A stretch of 64,000 nucleotides of DNA from Enterococcus mundtii. Its GTDB lineage: Bacteria > Bacillota > Bacilli > Lactobacillales > Enterococcaceae. The stretch spans positions 1,726,001 through 1,790,000 of the forward strand of contig NZ_CP018061.1 in assembly GCF_002813755.1 (NCBI RefSeq), in the 5' to 3' direction. The notes below the pieces were generated by a model. That model searched no databases. It saw nothing but the letters and a program-made list of their open reading frames with translations, and was not told where the DNA came from. The translations under genes were made by a program, and so were the position numbers. Of this stretch, positions 49,091 to 58,696 are shown one piece after another (position 1 is the stretch's first letter; each line of letters begins with the position of its first letter).

Positions 49091-51121
49091 TTATATCAAG
49101 AAAAAGCTCAAAGCGAGATCGATCAGTTTGATGAATATGAATGGGGCAATTAAACCGCCTAATCCATATACCAATAGATTGTGTCGTAAAATTTGACTGG
49201 CAGGTTTTTCTGTATACTTGACTCCTTTTAACGCTAAAGGAATCAATGCGACAATAATCACTGCATTATAGATAACAGCCGATAAAATCGCTGTAAGAGG
49301 ACTACCTAGTGCCATGATATTCAACTGGGCCAATTCGGGATAGATCCCATAAAACAAGACTGGGATCACAGCAAAATATTTTGCGACGTCATTTGCAATA
49401 CTAAACGTGGTCAAAGCACCTCTAGTCATCAATAATTGTTTACCGATACGTACGACCTTCAATAGCTTCGTTGGACTAGAATCTAAATCGATCATATTGC
49501 CCGCTTCTTTTGCTGCTTGTGTCCCTGTATTCATCGCCACTGCCACATCCGCTTGTGCTAATGCTGGCGCATCATTCGTTCCATCCCCTGTCATTGCTAC
49601 AAGATGGCCTTTTTCTTGATAGTCACGAATAAGATCCATTTTATTTTCAGGTGTTGCTTCTGCAAGAAAGTCGTCGACCCCCGCCTCAGCCGCAATCGCC
49701 GCTGCTGTCAAAGGATTGTCTCCTGTGATCATGATAGTTTTGATCCCCATTTTACGCATATCTGCGAAGTTTTCCTGTACACCATTTTTTACAATATCTT
49801 TGAGATAAATGACCCCCATCACTTGATCATTTTTTACAACCACCAAAGGAGTTCCGCCAGCTTGGGCAACTTTTGCGACGATTTGATCACATTCTTCTGG
49901 ATACTGTCCACCACGTGCCTGCACATATTTCTTGATCGTATCTGCGGCACCTTTACGAATCTGATCGCCACGATAATCCATGCCGCTCATGCGGGTTTGC
50001 GCACTAAAATCAATGAATTTCACTTCAGATTTTTCAAAAATGCGTTCTCGCAAAGCAAATTTTTCTTTAGCTAAAATGACAATACTGCGGCCTTCTGCCG
50101 TCTCATCTGCCAAAGATGAGAGCTGTGCTGCATCAGCTAATTGTTGTTCTGTGACGCCATTGACAGGTAAAAACTCACTTGCCCGACGATTTCCTAAAGT
50201 AATCGTTCCTGTTTTATCTAACAGTAATACATCAACATCTCCCGCTGCTTCTATGGCACGACCACTCATTGCGATCACGTTCTCTTTCGTTAACCGACTC
50301 ATTCCAGCAATCCCGATCGATGAAATCAATGCACCGATCGTCGTTGGCGCTAAACATACGAATAAAGCAATGACAACGATCGTCGCAATCGGCGCCCCTT
50401 TACTTGACAGCTGACTACTGAATTCGGTAAAAGGAACTAAACTAACAGAGACCGCTAAAAAGATGATCGTTAACGTGATCAAAAAGATTTGTAACCCGAT
50501 CTCATTCGGGGTTTTCTTTCGTTGTGTCCCTTCCACCATCGAAATCATTTGATCTAAAAAGGAGTGCCCATTTTCGGATGTCACACGGATCACCAAGTAA
50601 TCAGAAACCACCGTCGTCCCACCAGTAACGGCACTTCGATCGCCCCCTGATTCACGGATCACTGGCGCTGATTCCCCTGTAATGGCACTTTCGTCCACTG
50701 AAGCAGCTCCTTCGATTACATCACCATCCGCCGGAATTTGTTGACCCGATACTACGTAAATCAGATCCCCCTTTTTGAGATCAGAAGATTTGATCTCAAT
50801 AAATTCTTGGTTTTCAATGTCTTCTAAGCGATTGATCTTATAAGTGACTACTTCTTTTTTTGCTTGCTTCAAGCTATTTGCCTGCGCTTTTCCGCGACCT
50901 TCTGCGACTGCTTCGGCAAAATTTGCAAACAACAAAGTGATCCATAACAAACAGGTGATCGTTATAGTAAACCATAAAGGCACCGTTGTTTGTTCAAAAC
51001 AAAGGATCGTCGCTAAGATCGCTCCGATGTAGACCATGAACATCACTGGGTTTTTGATTTGTTGTCTTGGGTCTAATTTGACAAAGGCTTCTTTGATTGC
51101 CCATACATAAATAGTTTTCAT
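49091..51121 (-). CDS. kdpB: Potassium-transporting ATPase subunit B
   Basis: 676 residues, P-type ATPase. Phosphorylated Asp in [14 protein letters not shown] near 302; TGES loop [33 protein letters not shown] near 510. It hydrolyses ATP to drive K+ import through KdpA. AGAAGGAG before the ATG, 15 bases after kdpA. Confidence 0.97.
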   Translation of the reverse strand: MKTIYVWAIKEAFVKLDPRQQIKNPVMFMVYIGAILATILCFEQTTVPLWFTITITCLLWITLLFANFAEAVAEGRGKAQANSLKQAKKEVVTYKINRLEDIENQEFIEIKSSDLKKGDLIYVVSGQQIPADGDVIEGAASVDESAITGESAPVIRESGGDRSAVTGGTTVVSDYLVIRVTSENGHSFLDQMISMVEGTQRKKTPNEIGLQIFLITLTIIFLAVSVSLVPFTEFSSQLSSKGAPIATIVVIALFVCLAPTTIGALISSIGIAGMSRLTKENVIAMSGRAIEAAGDVDVLLLDKTGTITLGNRRASEFLPVNGVTEQQLADAAQLSSLADETAEGRSIVILAKEKFALRERIFEKSEVKFIDFSAQTRMSGMDYRGDQIRKGAADTIKKYVQARGGQYPEECDQIVAKVAQAGGTPLVVVKNDQVMGVIYLKDIVKNGVQENFADMRKMGIKTIMITGDNPLTAAAIAAEAGVDDFLAEATPENKMDLIRDYQEKGHLVAMTGDGTNDAPALAQADVAVAMNTGTQAAKEAGNMIDLDSSPTKLLKVVRIGKQLLMTRGALTTFSIANDVAKYFAVIPVLFYGIYPELAQLNIMALGSPLTAILSAVIYNAVIIVALIPLALKGVKYTEKPASQILRHNLLVYGLGGLIAPFIFIKLIDLALSFFLI

Positions 51122-51136
51122 TTGATTTTGCTCCTT

Positions 51137-52813
51137 CTAACTTAAGGTAAAATGATCAGCGATCGGACCTAACGCCAACGCTGGTAAAAAGCTCAATGCT
51201 CCGACAACAAGGATAACGATCATCAACATGGAGATGAATGTGCCATTCGTTGTTGAAAGTGTTCCATCATTGATCGCGATCGTTTTCTTCCTTCCCATGT
51301 TTTCAGCCAAGAACAAAATAGCAACGATCGGAATGTAGCGAGAACACAACATCAAGACACTTCCTAAAAGATTTAGAAACGGTGTATCTGCCGTCAACCC
51401 ACCAAATGCACTCCCATTATTATTTGCTAGAGAAGTCACATTATAAAGCAACTCACTAAATCCATGAGGCCCTTTATTGGTCAACCAAGTTAAAACATCA
51501 GGATGCAGTGAAACTGCCATCGTACCAAACAACGTCAATAATACAGGCGTCAAAATCACTAAACTAGCCATCTTGATGTCGAAAGCCTCGATTTTCTTGC
51601 CTAAATATTCTGGCGTACGTCCAACAAGTAGACCGGCAATAAATACTGTCAAGAGCAGAAATGCCAACATGCCATACAAGCCACTACCCACACCACCAAA
51701 GATGATCTCCCCTAATTGCATCAAGAAAAGCGGGATACCACCACCGAGAGGCGTAAAACTGTCCAACATCGCATTGACTGATCCATTCGATGCCGCTGTT
51801 GTGCTAACAGCCCATAAACTTGACCAACCTACACCAAAGCGTACTTCTTTTCCTTCCATATTCAGTGAACCCAGTACATCCGTAAAAGCGGGCCCATGAT
51901 ATTCACTAATTGCTACACCTACAAAAGCTGCAAAAAGAAAAACAAACGAAACGATCAAAATCGTTCGACCTTGTTTCCATTCTTTGACCCAATAACCAAA
52001 AGCAAAAATCAATGCAGTAGGTATCAACAAGATGGCGAGATTCTCGATGAAATTAGAAAAGATCGTCGGATTCTCAAATGGATGAGCGGAATTTGCACCG
52101 AAAAATCCACCACCATTGGTTCCTAATTGCTTGATGGCTACTTGACTGGCCACAGGTCCTAGATACAACCATAAAGATTCTCCTGATAGATCAGTGTAAG
52201 ACAGCCCATGACTAAACGTTTGAACCACGCCTTGGGAAATCAGAAGTACAGCAGTAATCAATGAAAGTGGTAAAAAAATGTAAAGTAAACTACGTACTAG
52301 ATCTTGCCAAAAATTGCCCAATTGGTTCGATTTCCTTTGGATGATTCCGCGGATCAATGCACAAAGAACTGCTAAACCTACAGCTGCTGACAAGAAATTT
52401 TGAACAGTCAAACCAAGCATTTGCGTCGTATTCGAAAGTGTCAATTCTCCCGTGTAAGCTTGCCAGTTGGTATTTGTCATAAAACTAACAGCTGTATTCA
52501 CGGCTAAATCAAATGACAGATTTTCCACGCCATTATTGCCAGGAAGCCAACCTTGGACCATCAATAATCCCGTTAAAAATAGCAAAGAACAGATCCCAAC
52601 ACCCAACACATGCGCTAAATAGCGCTTCGCCGTCATTTTCTTTTGACTCTCAGGACCAATCAATTGATAAAAAAAGCGTTCGATTGGTTGGATAAAACGT
52701 ACATATTTTGGTGTTTCCCCCGTCATGATCAACTTGATGTACCACCCAAGAGGTGCGGCTAAAACAAGTAGAATAAAAAAGAAAAACAATCCTTGAAATA
52801 CTGCACTCATCAT
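51137..52813 (-). CDS. kdpA: Potassium-transporting ATPase subunit A
   Basis: 558 residues, about ten helices with the four K+ channel-like loops (TNTNWQAYTGE, NGGGFFGANSAHPFENPT, NGSVNAMLDSFTPLGG and NNNGSAFGGLTADTP). It forms the K+ path of the Kdp pump. It overlaps kdpF (CAATGATGAG), so they are coupled. MM start; the first ATG follows AAGGGGGAAG. Confidence 0.97.
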   Translation of the reverse strand: MMSAVFQGLFFFFILLVLAAPLGWYIKLIMTGETPKYVRFIQPIERFFYQLIGPESQKKMTAKRYLAHVLGVGICSLLFLTGLLMVQGWLPGNNGVENLSFDLAVNTAVSFMTNTNWQAYTGELTLSNTTQMLGLTVQNFLSAAVGLAVLCALIRGIIQRKSNQLGNFWQDLVRSLLYIFLPLSLITAVLLISQGVVQTFSHGLSYTDLSGESLWLYLGPVASQVAIKQLGTNGGGFFGANSAHPFENPTIFSNFIENLAILLIPTALIFAFGYWVKEWKQGRTILIVSFVFLFAAFVGVAISEYHGPAFTDVLGSLNMEGKEVRFGVGWSSLWAVSTTAASNGSVNAMLDSFTPLGGGIPLFLMQLGEIIFGGVGSGLYGMLAFLLLTVFIAGLLVGRTPEYLGKKIEAFDIKMASLVILTPVLLTLFGTMAVSLHPDVLTWLTNKGPHGFSELLYNVTSLANNNGSAFGGLTADTPFLNLLGSVLMLCSRYIPIVAILFLAENMGRKKTIAINDGTLSTTNGTFISMLMIVILVVGALSFLPALALGPIADHFTLS

Positions 52814-52890
52814 TGCTCTTCCCCCTTAAATAAAAACCAGAATAGATAAGCTAACAAAATCATACTGATACAACCTAAAAATAAGATCAT
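52810..52890 (-). CDS. kdpF: KdpF small membrane subunit
   Basis: 26 residues: one helix (MILFLGCISMILLAYLFWFLF) and a charged tail KGEEQ, the pattern of KdpF. AGGAG lies before the ATG and the stop overlaps the kdpA start by three bases. It lines the KdpA surface in the complex. It is short enough to be missed by standard annotation. Confidence 0.85.
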   Translation of the reverse strand: MILFLGCISMILLAYLFWFLFKGEEQ

Positions 52891-52957
52891 TTTCTTCCTC
52901 TCCTTTGTTTTCATCATAGACAAAGGACTATAAAGATAGTGTTAATATTCAAGAAAT

Positions 52958-52977
52958 TTCTTTATATGTTCTTTATA
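52958..52977. promoter_or_regulatory. Candidate KdpE direct-repeat operator
   Basis: TTCTTTATA-TG-TTCTTTATA, two copies at an 11-bp period, 68 bases before kdpF. Tandem repeats of this spacing are typical for OmpR-type regulators. Confidence 0.5.
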
Positions 52978-52983
52978 CAACAC

Positions 52984-53033
52984 AAAAAAACAGCTAAATA
53001 TTAAGGAGCAACCCTCGCTTGACTTAGCTGTTT
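52984..53033 (-). terminator. Stem with U-run upstream of kdp
   Basis: Minus strand AAACAGCTAA and TTAGCTGTTT around a 26-base loop, followed by TTTT. It may be a second terminator for folA. Confidence 0.6.
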
Positions 53034-53049
53034 CTCTATAAAAAAGACA

Positions 53050-53081
53050 AAAAAAAGATGCTCCCATGATCTTGAACATCT
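53050..53081 (-). terminator. Terminator after folA
   Basis: AGATG and CATCT stem followed by eight T on the minus strand, about 50 bases past the folA stop. Confidence 0.55.
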
Positions 53082-53128
53082 CCCTTTATTTCTTTCACTC
53101 ATTCATTTTATACATCAATGATCAGAAC

Positions 53129-53620
53129 TTACTTTCTTACCCATTTTTGGAAGCGATGCGCATAATGGTTTTCTTGATCCGTGATACCGATATGTTCTTC
53201 TGCTAGTTCAAAATCACTAAAGTCGATCTCTCCAATATACGTATCTCCGTCAAACTCACCATCGATCAGTGTTCGCCAAATAATCCCAGTCTGGGGCAAT
53301 AGTTCTTGAAAGATCCGACTTCCACCAGAAACATAAATATCTTCTGAAACAGTCTCCGCAAAAACCAATAATTCATCGATCGAATGCATGACTTCTGCAT
53401 TTTCTTTGACCTCAAAATCTTCTTGGGTAGTCAACACGATGACGTGGCGATAAGGAAGAGATAGGTCGCCCATGCCTTCGTATGTTTTACGCCCCATCAC
53501 TAATAAACGATCCACCGTATGTTCTCTGAAAAAACGCATATCATTTGGCAAACGCCAAGGCAATAACCCATCTTTACCGATCAATCCATTCTTGTCTTGG
53601 GCCCACATGGAAATAAACAT
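53129..53620 (-). CDS. folA: Dihydrofolate reductase
   Basis: 163 residues. WAQDKNGLIGKDGLLPWRLPNDMRFFRE, VMGRKTYEGMG near 42 and IYVSGGSRIFQELL near 95 are the DHFR motifs; the acidic active-site residue is Asp in PNDM. It reduces dihydrofolate to tetrahydrofolate. No thymidylate synthase gene is adjacent here. AAAGGAG before the ATG. Confidence 0.95.
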   Translation of the reverse strand: MFISMWAQDKNGLIGKDGLLPWRLPNDMRFFREHTVDRLLVMGRKTYEGMGDLSLPYRHVIVLTTQEDFEVKENAEVMHSIDELLVFAETVSEDIYVSGGSRIFQELLPQTGIIWRTLIDGEFDGDTYIGEIDFSDFELAEEHIGITDQENHYAHRFQKWVRK

Positions 53621-53663
53621 TTTGACTCGCTCCTTTCATCTACTACTTGATTATACTAAAAAT

Positions 53664-53695
53664 AAAAAAGCTTGGGTACAGACCCAAACTTTTTT
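53664..53695. terminator. Terminator between rpmG and folA
   Basis: AAAAAAGTTTGGGT-ctgt-ACCCAAGCTTTTTT, symmetric enough for both strands. Confidence 0.85.
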
Positions 53696-53702
53696 AGACA
53701 TA

Positions 53703-53852
53703 TTATTTTGTTTCGCGGTGCAAAGTAACTTTACGTTCGCGTGGGCAATATTTTTGCTTTTCCAAACGATCAGGATTGTTACGTTTGTTTTTGTTAGTTA
53801 GGTAGTTACGTTCTTTACAAGAAGTACACTCTAAAGTAATGTTTACGCGCAT
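53703..53852 (-). CDS. rpmG: 50S ribosomal protein L33
   Basis: 49 residues, [19 protein letters not shown] to HRETK. It has the first CxxC pair and one Cys of the second (YCPRERK), so the zinc site is incomplete, a known L33 variant. Structural protein of the large ribosomal subunit. GGGAGGG lies before the ATG. Confidence 0.97.
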   Translation of the reverse strand: MRVNITLECTSCKERNYLTNKNKRNNPDRLEKQKYCPRERKVTLHRETK

Positions 53853-54040
53853 GATTTTCCCTCCCATTTATACTAGAATCCTCTAAGATGACTCTCAGAC
53901 TTGATTATCTTACCATGATTTTTATCAGATTGCTAGCCTTTTTGACGATTTTGTTAAGTAGTTCTACTTGACGAGCAAAAAACAAGCTCAGGAAAAATTG
54001 AAACAGATGATTTTTCTTTTTACCAAGTTGAGATTACACT

Positions 54041-54049
54041 TGTTATAGT
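54041..54049 (+). promoter_or_regulatory. Extended -10 promoter
   Basis: TG-T-TATAGT, 36 bases before the DUF2188-like gene; -35 poor. Confidence 0.45.
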
Positions 54050-54084
54050 AGTAAAATCAATTATTCTTTTAGGAGGAGTTAACT

Positions 54085-54531
54085 ATGCCTTGGAATATGA
54101 AAGATTTCCCACCAGCCATGAAGAACTTGGAAGAGTTGACCAAAAAGAAAGCAATCGATATCGGCAATGCGCTTTTAGATGAAGGTTATCCTGATGATCG
54201 AGCAATCCCGATCGCAATCAGTCAAGCGAAAGAATGGGTGGAAAGTGCAGATGAGAAAGAGAAGAAAGCTTTCTCAAAAGAGAAAAATCCACAAAAAAAT
54301 GACAAGCATGATAGCAATCCGCGAGCAGCTAAATTATTAGACGCCACAGTCGAAGTCAAATTCGAAGAAGATCATTGGATCGTTCGCTCTAAAGGCGCTG
54401 AAAAAGCAAGCAATCACTTCGATCATAAAGAAGATGCCATTGAAAAAGGAAAAGAAGTAGCTCGTAATAAAGAAACATCCTTAATGATCTATAAAAAAGA
54501 TGGCACATTCGAGCGAGAAGTCCATTACTGA
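54085..54531 (+). CDS. Small protein with ChaB-like N-terminus and DUF2188-like C-terminus
   Basis: 148 residues. First half (MPWNMKDFPPAMKNLEELTKKKAIDIGNALLDEGYPDDRAIPIAISQAKEW) resembles ChaB-type short domains; a charged Lys-rich linker follows; the last ~60 residues (WIVRSKGAEKASNHFDHKEDAIEKGKEVARNKETSLMIYKKDG) fit DUF2188. AGGAGGAG precedes the ATG. Cytoplasmic; such proteins are often general stress proteins, but the role is unknown. Confidence 0.85.
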   Translation: MPWNMKDFPPAMKNLEELTKKKAIDIGNALLDEGYPDDRAIPIAISQAKEWVESADEKEKKAFSKEKNPQKNDKHDSNPRAAKLLDATVEVKFEEDHWIVRSKGAEKASNHFDHKEDAIEKGKEVARNKETSLMIYKKDGTFEREVHY

Positions 54532-54582
54532 TTGTATATTATCGTCCCTTTGAATAAAAAATCAACTCATTCCGATTTACGG

Positions 54583-54633
54583 CAAAAAAAAAACGAAGAG
54601 TCTGCCCATTATGGATCGGCACTCTTCGTTTTT
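54583..54633. terminator. Bidirectional terminator between convergent genes
   Basis: AAACGAAGAGT and ACTCTTCGTTT stem with flanking A- and T-runs between the DUF2188-like gene and asnB. Confidence 0.85.
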
Positions 54634-54661
54634 GCGTTCAATAGAAACATCGTTGGATCGT

Positions 54662-56557
54662 CTAAACTGTTACATATTGGATCGGTTCAGCTTGAGGAAT
54701 CGTTTCATCCACAAAATAAACTTTGTACCACGTCAAGAAACTGAAAATCGTCCAAATCTTACGTTGTTCTTCACTTCTACCTTCATGATGGTCATCAAGT
54801 AATTGGATGATTTTCGCTTGATCAAAGAACTCTTTCGCAAAATCAGCTTCAAATAATTCTTTTACTTGGTGATAGCCATGTTCTTCTTTCAGCCAAGCTT
54901 TGATCGGTACAGGGAAACCAAGTTTTACACGATTTGACCATTCTTCAGGCAGATGCTTGTTCGCAGCTTGTCTAAAGACATCTTTCGTATTGTTTTGATT
55001 CAATAAATACTTACTTGGGATTTGTTGCGCTAATTTCATTACTTCGATATCAAGAAGTGGTACCCGCACTTCCAGTGAACTTGCCATTGAAAGTTTATCG
55101 GCTTTTAACAAAATATCTTTTGGCATCCATTGGTGTAAGTCAACATATTGCATCTTGTTGATCTCGTCTTGGATTCCTTCAGTTTTCGCATAATGTTCTG
55201 CCATGATTTCTTTGACTGTTGGGGCTTGTTGAAATTCTGGCGTCAACAGGTTGGCCGCTTCGTTTTCTTCAAAGATCCGTGCATGTCCGATAAAATATTC
55301 TTTGGCAGGCGCTAATGATTCATATAAATGGATCCTACCATGGAAATTACGCATCTTTCCGATTTTTCTACCTAAGTTATAGCGCGTGCCTTTCGGTAAT
55401 TTTTTCAAGCCTTGCGCAATCACTCGGATAAATTTTGAATTTGTGTGGAAGCCATATGATTGATAGCCAGCAAATAATTCATCTGCCCCTTCGCCAGATT
55501 GAACGACTCGTACACTTTGTGCCGCAAGATTCGCTAAGAAATACAACGGTACACAAGATGGATTAGAATCTGGTTCATCTAAATGGTATTGAATCAAAGG
55601 GAAAGCCTTAAAGGACATGTCTCCATCAATGACAGCTGCGGTGTTATCCAAGTCAAGCATTTCTGTTAATTTACGTGCCTCGATTGCTTCATTATAAGTT
55701 TTATCATCAAAGCCTATTGAGAATGAATGGTCTGGTTTCAAAACAGAAGTCACATAACTTGAATCGACCCCACTTGATAAGAACGAGCCAACTTCCACAT
55801 CACTGATCGTGTGTGCTTCGATCGATGCTTTCACTGTGTCATCAATTTGATCGATCCATTCTTGACGACTTTGTGTGCCTTTTTCTTCAAAGTTCGCATC
55901 CCAATACTGTTGGATATCCATGTGGCCATCTTTGTAAGTGAAATAATGACCTTCTGGTAAACGATAGACGCCTTTAAAGAATGTTTCCCCATTTAAAGGA
56001 GAATATTGGAACGTCATATATGGTTTCAATGCTTCCCGATTCAATTCTTTATTGAAATCTGGATGTGGTAAAAAACTCTTGATTTCAGAACCAAACATCA
56101 AAGTTCCGTTCATTTCAGCATAGTAATACGGTTTGATCCCAAAATGGTCTCTTGCACCGAATAATTCTTTTTTCTCATTATCCCAAATCGCAAAAGCAAA
56201 CATCCCACGTACTTTTTGCAATAACTCAGTTCCCCATTCTTCATAGCCATGTAATAAAACTTCTGTATCTGCATGAGTTTTGAAAATATGACCTGCATCG
56301 ATCAATTCTTTTCTAAGTGGTTGATAGTTGTAGATTTCTCCATTAAAAATAATGATTTTTGTTTGGTCTTCATTGTAAATGGGCTGTGTGCCCCCTTCTA
56401 AGTCAATAATACTTAGACGTCTAAAACCCAAAGCCACATCACGATCAATGTATTCACCTGAACTATTCGGTCCGCGGTGAATGATGCGATCCATCATGTC
56501 ATTGATGATTGCTTTTTTATTATCTTTGTTATTAACAAATCCTACGATTCCGCACAT
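54662..56557 (-). CDS. asnB: Asparagine synthase, glutamine-hydrolysing
   Basis: 631 residues. N-terminal amidotransferase with Cys2 (MCGIVGF), RRLSIIDLEGG and ADTEVLLHGYEEWG; C-terminal synthetase with SSGVDSSYV near 260, the GEGADELFAGY loop near 355 and KADKLSMASSLEVRVPLLD. It makes Asn from Asp, Gln and ATP. AGTAGGATG lies upstream of the ATG. It stands alone, with a terminator after it. Confidence 0.96.
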   Translation of the reverse strand: MCGIVGFVNNKDNKKAIINDMMDRIIHRGPNSSGEYIDRDVALGFRRLSIIDLEGGTQPIYNEDQTKIIIFNGEIYNYQPLRKELIDAGHIFKTHADTEVLLHGYEEWGTELLQKVRGMFAFAIWDNEKKELFGARDHFGIKPYYYAEMNGTLMFGSEIKSFLPHPDFNKELNREALKPYMTFQYSPLNGETFFKGVYRLPEGHYFTYKDGHMDIQQYWDANFEEKGTQSRQEWIDQIDDTVKASIEAHTISDVEVGSFLSSGVDSSYVTSVLKPDHSFSIGFDDKTYNEAIEARKLTEMLDLDNTAAVIDGDMSFKAFPLIQYHLDEPDSNPSCVPLYFLANLAAQSVRVVQSGEGADELFAGYQSYGFHTNSKFIRVIAQGLKKLPKGTRYNLGRKIGKMRNFHGRIHLYESLAPAKEYFIGHARIFEENEAANLLTPEFQQAPTVKEIMAEHYAKTEGIQDEINKMQYVDLHQWMPKDILLKADKLSMASSLEVRVPLLDIEVMKLAQQIPSKYLLNQNNTKDVFRQAANKHLPEEWSNRVKLGFPVPIKAWLKEEHGYHQVKELFEADFAKEFFDQAKIIQLLDDHHEGRSEEQRKIWTIFSFLTWYKVYFVDETIPQAEPIQYVTV

Positions 56558-57207
56558 TTATTTCACATCCTACTAAAATTACTATTCCATTATTATGTCC
56601 ACATGAATCTTATCACAGGAAGGCATTCAGAATGAATGATTTTCACTCTTACAATTTCGTCACATGAAAACAAATAAAATGAAAAATCTCTATCTTTAAA
56701 AAAAGTAGACTCAACAATTAATTTAACATGTTTTATCCTAGGAAGCTACTGGATTCTCCTATAGTTTACAAATATTTCATGTTATTCATAAATAGGGAGA
56801 TTTTTGTAGACATATATCTTCAAAATAACAAGCGATTTCATTTTTTATTTCAATCTAAAATCTTCGTTGTTTGCGCTTTGATAGGATACCTTTTATCCAT
56901 CACTGTCTTTTACGTCAGCATGTAAGAGAATCATCATGCGAAAAAAAAGTCAGTTATTCTGTTTGGTAGAAACGAGAACTACTCGGCACAATATTAAAAA
57001 AACTTTTTATTTGCCTCTTATTATATTTGAAAATAACTAAGTATCTCTTTGTACTACCTGCTTCACTATACAGAGTAGGTAAATTTCAATAAATAAAATT
57101 CAATATACAATAACTATAACCTGCTATCAAATCACTTGACGAAAAAACGAATTTCGGAGATGCTCAATTTAAGAACATATTTTATTTTAAAGTTAGGAAG
57201 GATCAAC
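56558..57207. other. Non-coding AT-rich stretch
   Basis: 650 bases, very AT-rich. Only a 65-codon frame with no RBS (56728-56925) was seen and rejected. It carries the asnB upstream region and the leader of the next gene. No repeat or RNA was recognised. Confidence 0.55.
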
Positions 57208-57771
57208 ATGAAAATCGGAAAAGTACTATTAGGGATATTGTTAGGGGTAACAACTATTATTGGAGCATTTATATTAGGTATCATGCTATTCCCGTTATTT
57301 GCACCAGAAATCCAAAACACGACAATTCAAAAAGCCACGAATACTTCACAGACAAAAAGTACCGAACGTTCATTAACTACAACAGAAACAACAAGCTCAA
57401 ATGATCAACAGCTGGTAAATCAAACACCTGCAGAACAAGGACAAACACAAGATCCAATTTTGGAAAAAGCATTAAATACACCTGCTACACCATTGACCGC
57501 CTTTAGCTCAGATCCTTATGATTGGGATCTAAATCAAGCGAATATCACGAATGGCACCGCTCAGTCAATCGGCTGGATTCAAGCAGAAGACCCAACTGGA
57601 CGAATAGAGGTAGAATATCACTGTTTCGCTTGCGACACGAATTGGAGTGGCAGAAATTACGCCTATGAATGGAATGGCCAAACGACGACGACTAAAATAA
57701 CTCCTTTCACGATCGTTGGAACACCTTGCGAACATCAAAAATCCTTAAAAAATCATGGCTATATTAGTTGA
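57208..57771 (+). CDS. Membrane-anchored extracellular protein of unknown function
   Basis: 187 residues from the ATG at 57208 (GGAAGGA upstream). One N-terminal helix (VLLGILLGVTTIIGAFILGIMLF), a Thr/Ser/Gln-rich linker (30-110), then a small compact domain with CFACDTNW and TPCEHQ, three Cys that could make a disulfide or metal site. Orphan between asnB and the prophage junction. No family recognised. Confidence 0.7.
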   Translation: MKIGKVLLGILLGVTTIIGAFILGIMLFPLFAPEIQNTTIQKATNTSQTKSTERSLTTTETTSSNDQQLVNQTPAEQGQTQDPILEKALNTPATPLTAFSSDPYDWDLNQANITNGTAQSIGWIQAEDPTGRIEVEYHCFACDTNWSGRNYAYEWNGQTTTTKITPFTIVGTPCEHQKSLKNHGYIS

Positions 57772-58162
57772 TTTCAGATAAATAGAAAATCTATATCAAA
57801 AAAGAGAACAGATTACTTGAATACAAGAAAACAAGCGCACAACCCAAAAAAGACTACACCACCATTTGGATTTCTGCGCTTATCTTCTTGTAAATAAATT
57901 TTTATTGTTTGCCCAAGAAACGAAGGTCACCGATTTTCATATTGCAATCCAAAAAGTCACTGGAACCCCGATAACATAAAAATCAAAATGGGCAATCACT
58001 ACTTTTATAAAATTTTTTCTTCTATCCTGCTTATTTCATGAATTTTTTAAAACAACCTATTCCATCATAGTGAAAAAATAATCCTCATGCTCACTCAACC
58101 ATCCAGTATAATCAAATTATCAACGAGCAAAACGTTGAAATAAATCAGGATGGTAGATAGAG
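57772..58162. other. Intergenic region with a long-range inverted repeat
   Basis: ACAAGAA-x3-AAGCGCA and TGCGCTT-x3-TTCTTGT (about 57826-57890) form a stem with a large loop, possibly the terminator of the upstream gene. Otherwise AT-rich and non-coding. Confidence 0.5.
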
Positions 58163-58369
58163 ATGGCAATTTATTATTTTAACAAAAACACAGATGATCG
58201 AGGAAATCACGAAGTCCACGTGATCTCATGTACGCATTGTCCAGAAGATGCACTTTTTATTGGCGTATTTTCTACATGTGAAGAAGCACTACATCAAGCA
58301 AGCACAACCCACACATCCAAAAGTTTCGATGGTTGTTCTCACTGCTGCAAAGACTGTCATAACGATTGA
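58163..58369 (+). CDS. Small Cys/His-rich protein of unknown function
   Basis: 68 residues: MAIYYFNKNTDDRGNHEVHV start; CTHC and a FDGCSHCCKDCHND end, in total seven Cys and several His, so a zinc or iron site is possible. Similar short YYFNKNTD-EVH proteins exist in many bacteria as I recall. RBS is weak (GATAGAG). It lies just outside the prophage junction. Confidence 0.7.
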   Translation: MAIYYFNKNTDDRGNHEVHVISCTHCPEDALFIGVFSTCEEALHQASTTHTSKSFDGCSHCCKDCHND

Positions 58370-58548
58370 TTGCAAGAAATAACTAGGCTGTCCCTTGTTG
58401 TCTCTTTATTTTTACAGAGAACTTTATTTATACATAAAATCGATCATGTTTGAAAATTCAAAAATCATATGAAAGGAGTATGTAAAAGTATAAAAGGAGT
58501 ACCAAAAGGGGAGTCAAAAAATATTTTAGGGTAAAAATACAACAAAAA

Positions 58549-58572
58549 AGACACGACCTAAATCGTGTCTAA
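58549..58572 (-). terminator. Terminator following the tRNA fragment
   Basis: AGACACGA-tttagg-TCGTGTCT followed by TTTTTTG on the minus strand, consistent with the original tRNA terminator. Confidence 0.7.
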
Positions 58573-58585
58573 CTGTTGGTATATA

Positions 58586-58643
58586 AGGAAGGTACAGGAT
58601 TTGAACCTGCGCGCCGGTGTTAGCCGGTTCGCCGGATTTCGAG
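58586..58643 (-). other. tRNA-Ser(CGA)-like 3' fragment, probable prophage attachment site
   Basis: The minus strand reads the anticodon loop CTCGAAA, a long variable arm, T-arm GCAGG-TTCAAAT-CCTGT and acceptor 3' strand ACCTTCC. The 5' half (acceptor 5' strand, D-arm) is absent; phage-side sequence precedes the loop. This is the expected displaced end after integration into a tRNA 3' end, with the complete tRNA at the other prophage end outside the window. The base after the acceptor is U instead of the G usual for tRNA-Ser, so isotype is tentative. Confidence 0.7.
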
Positions 58644-58653
58644 AATAGGGTTT

Positions 58654-58696
58654 AAAGCTGATTTTAAGCGATTTTCGCTTACTTTCAGCTTTTTTT
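58654..58696. terminator. Nested hairpin after the endolysin
   Basis: AAAGCTGA...TTCAGCTTT outside AAGCG...CGCTT, with a T-run on the plus strand and a short one on the minus. Confidence 0.55.

Noticed and set aside
52891-53128. Possible c-di-AMP (ydaO) riboswitch before kdp
   Set aside because: I looked for the conserved ydaO core and did not see it; only two terminator-like stems and the direct repeat are present.
56728-56925. 65-codon plus-strand frame with a hydrophobic end
   Set aside because: No RBS, strong AT bias, no neighbour link; judged chance.
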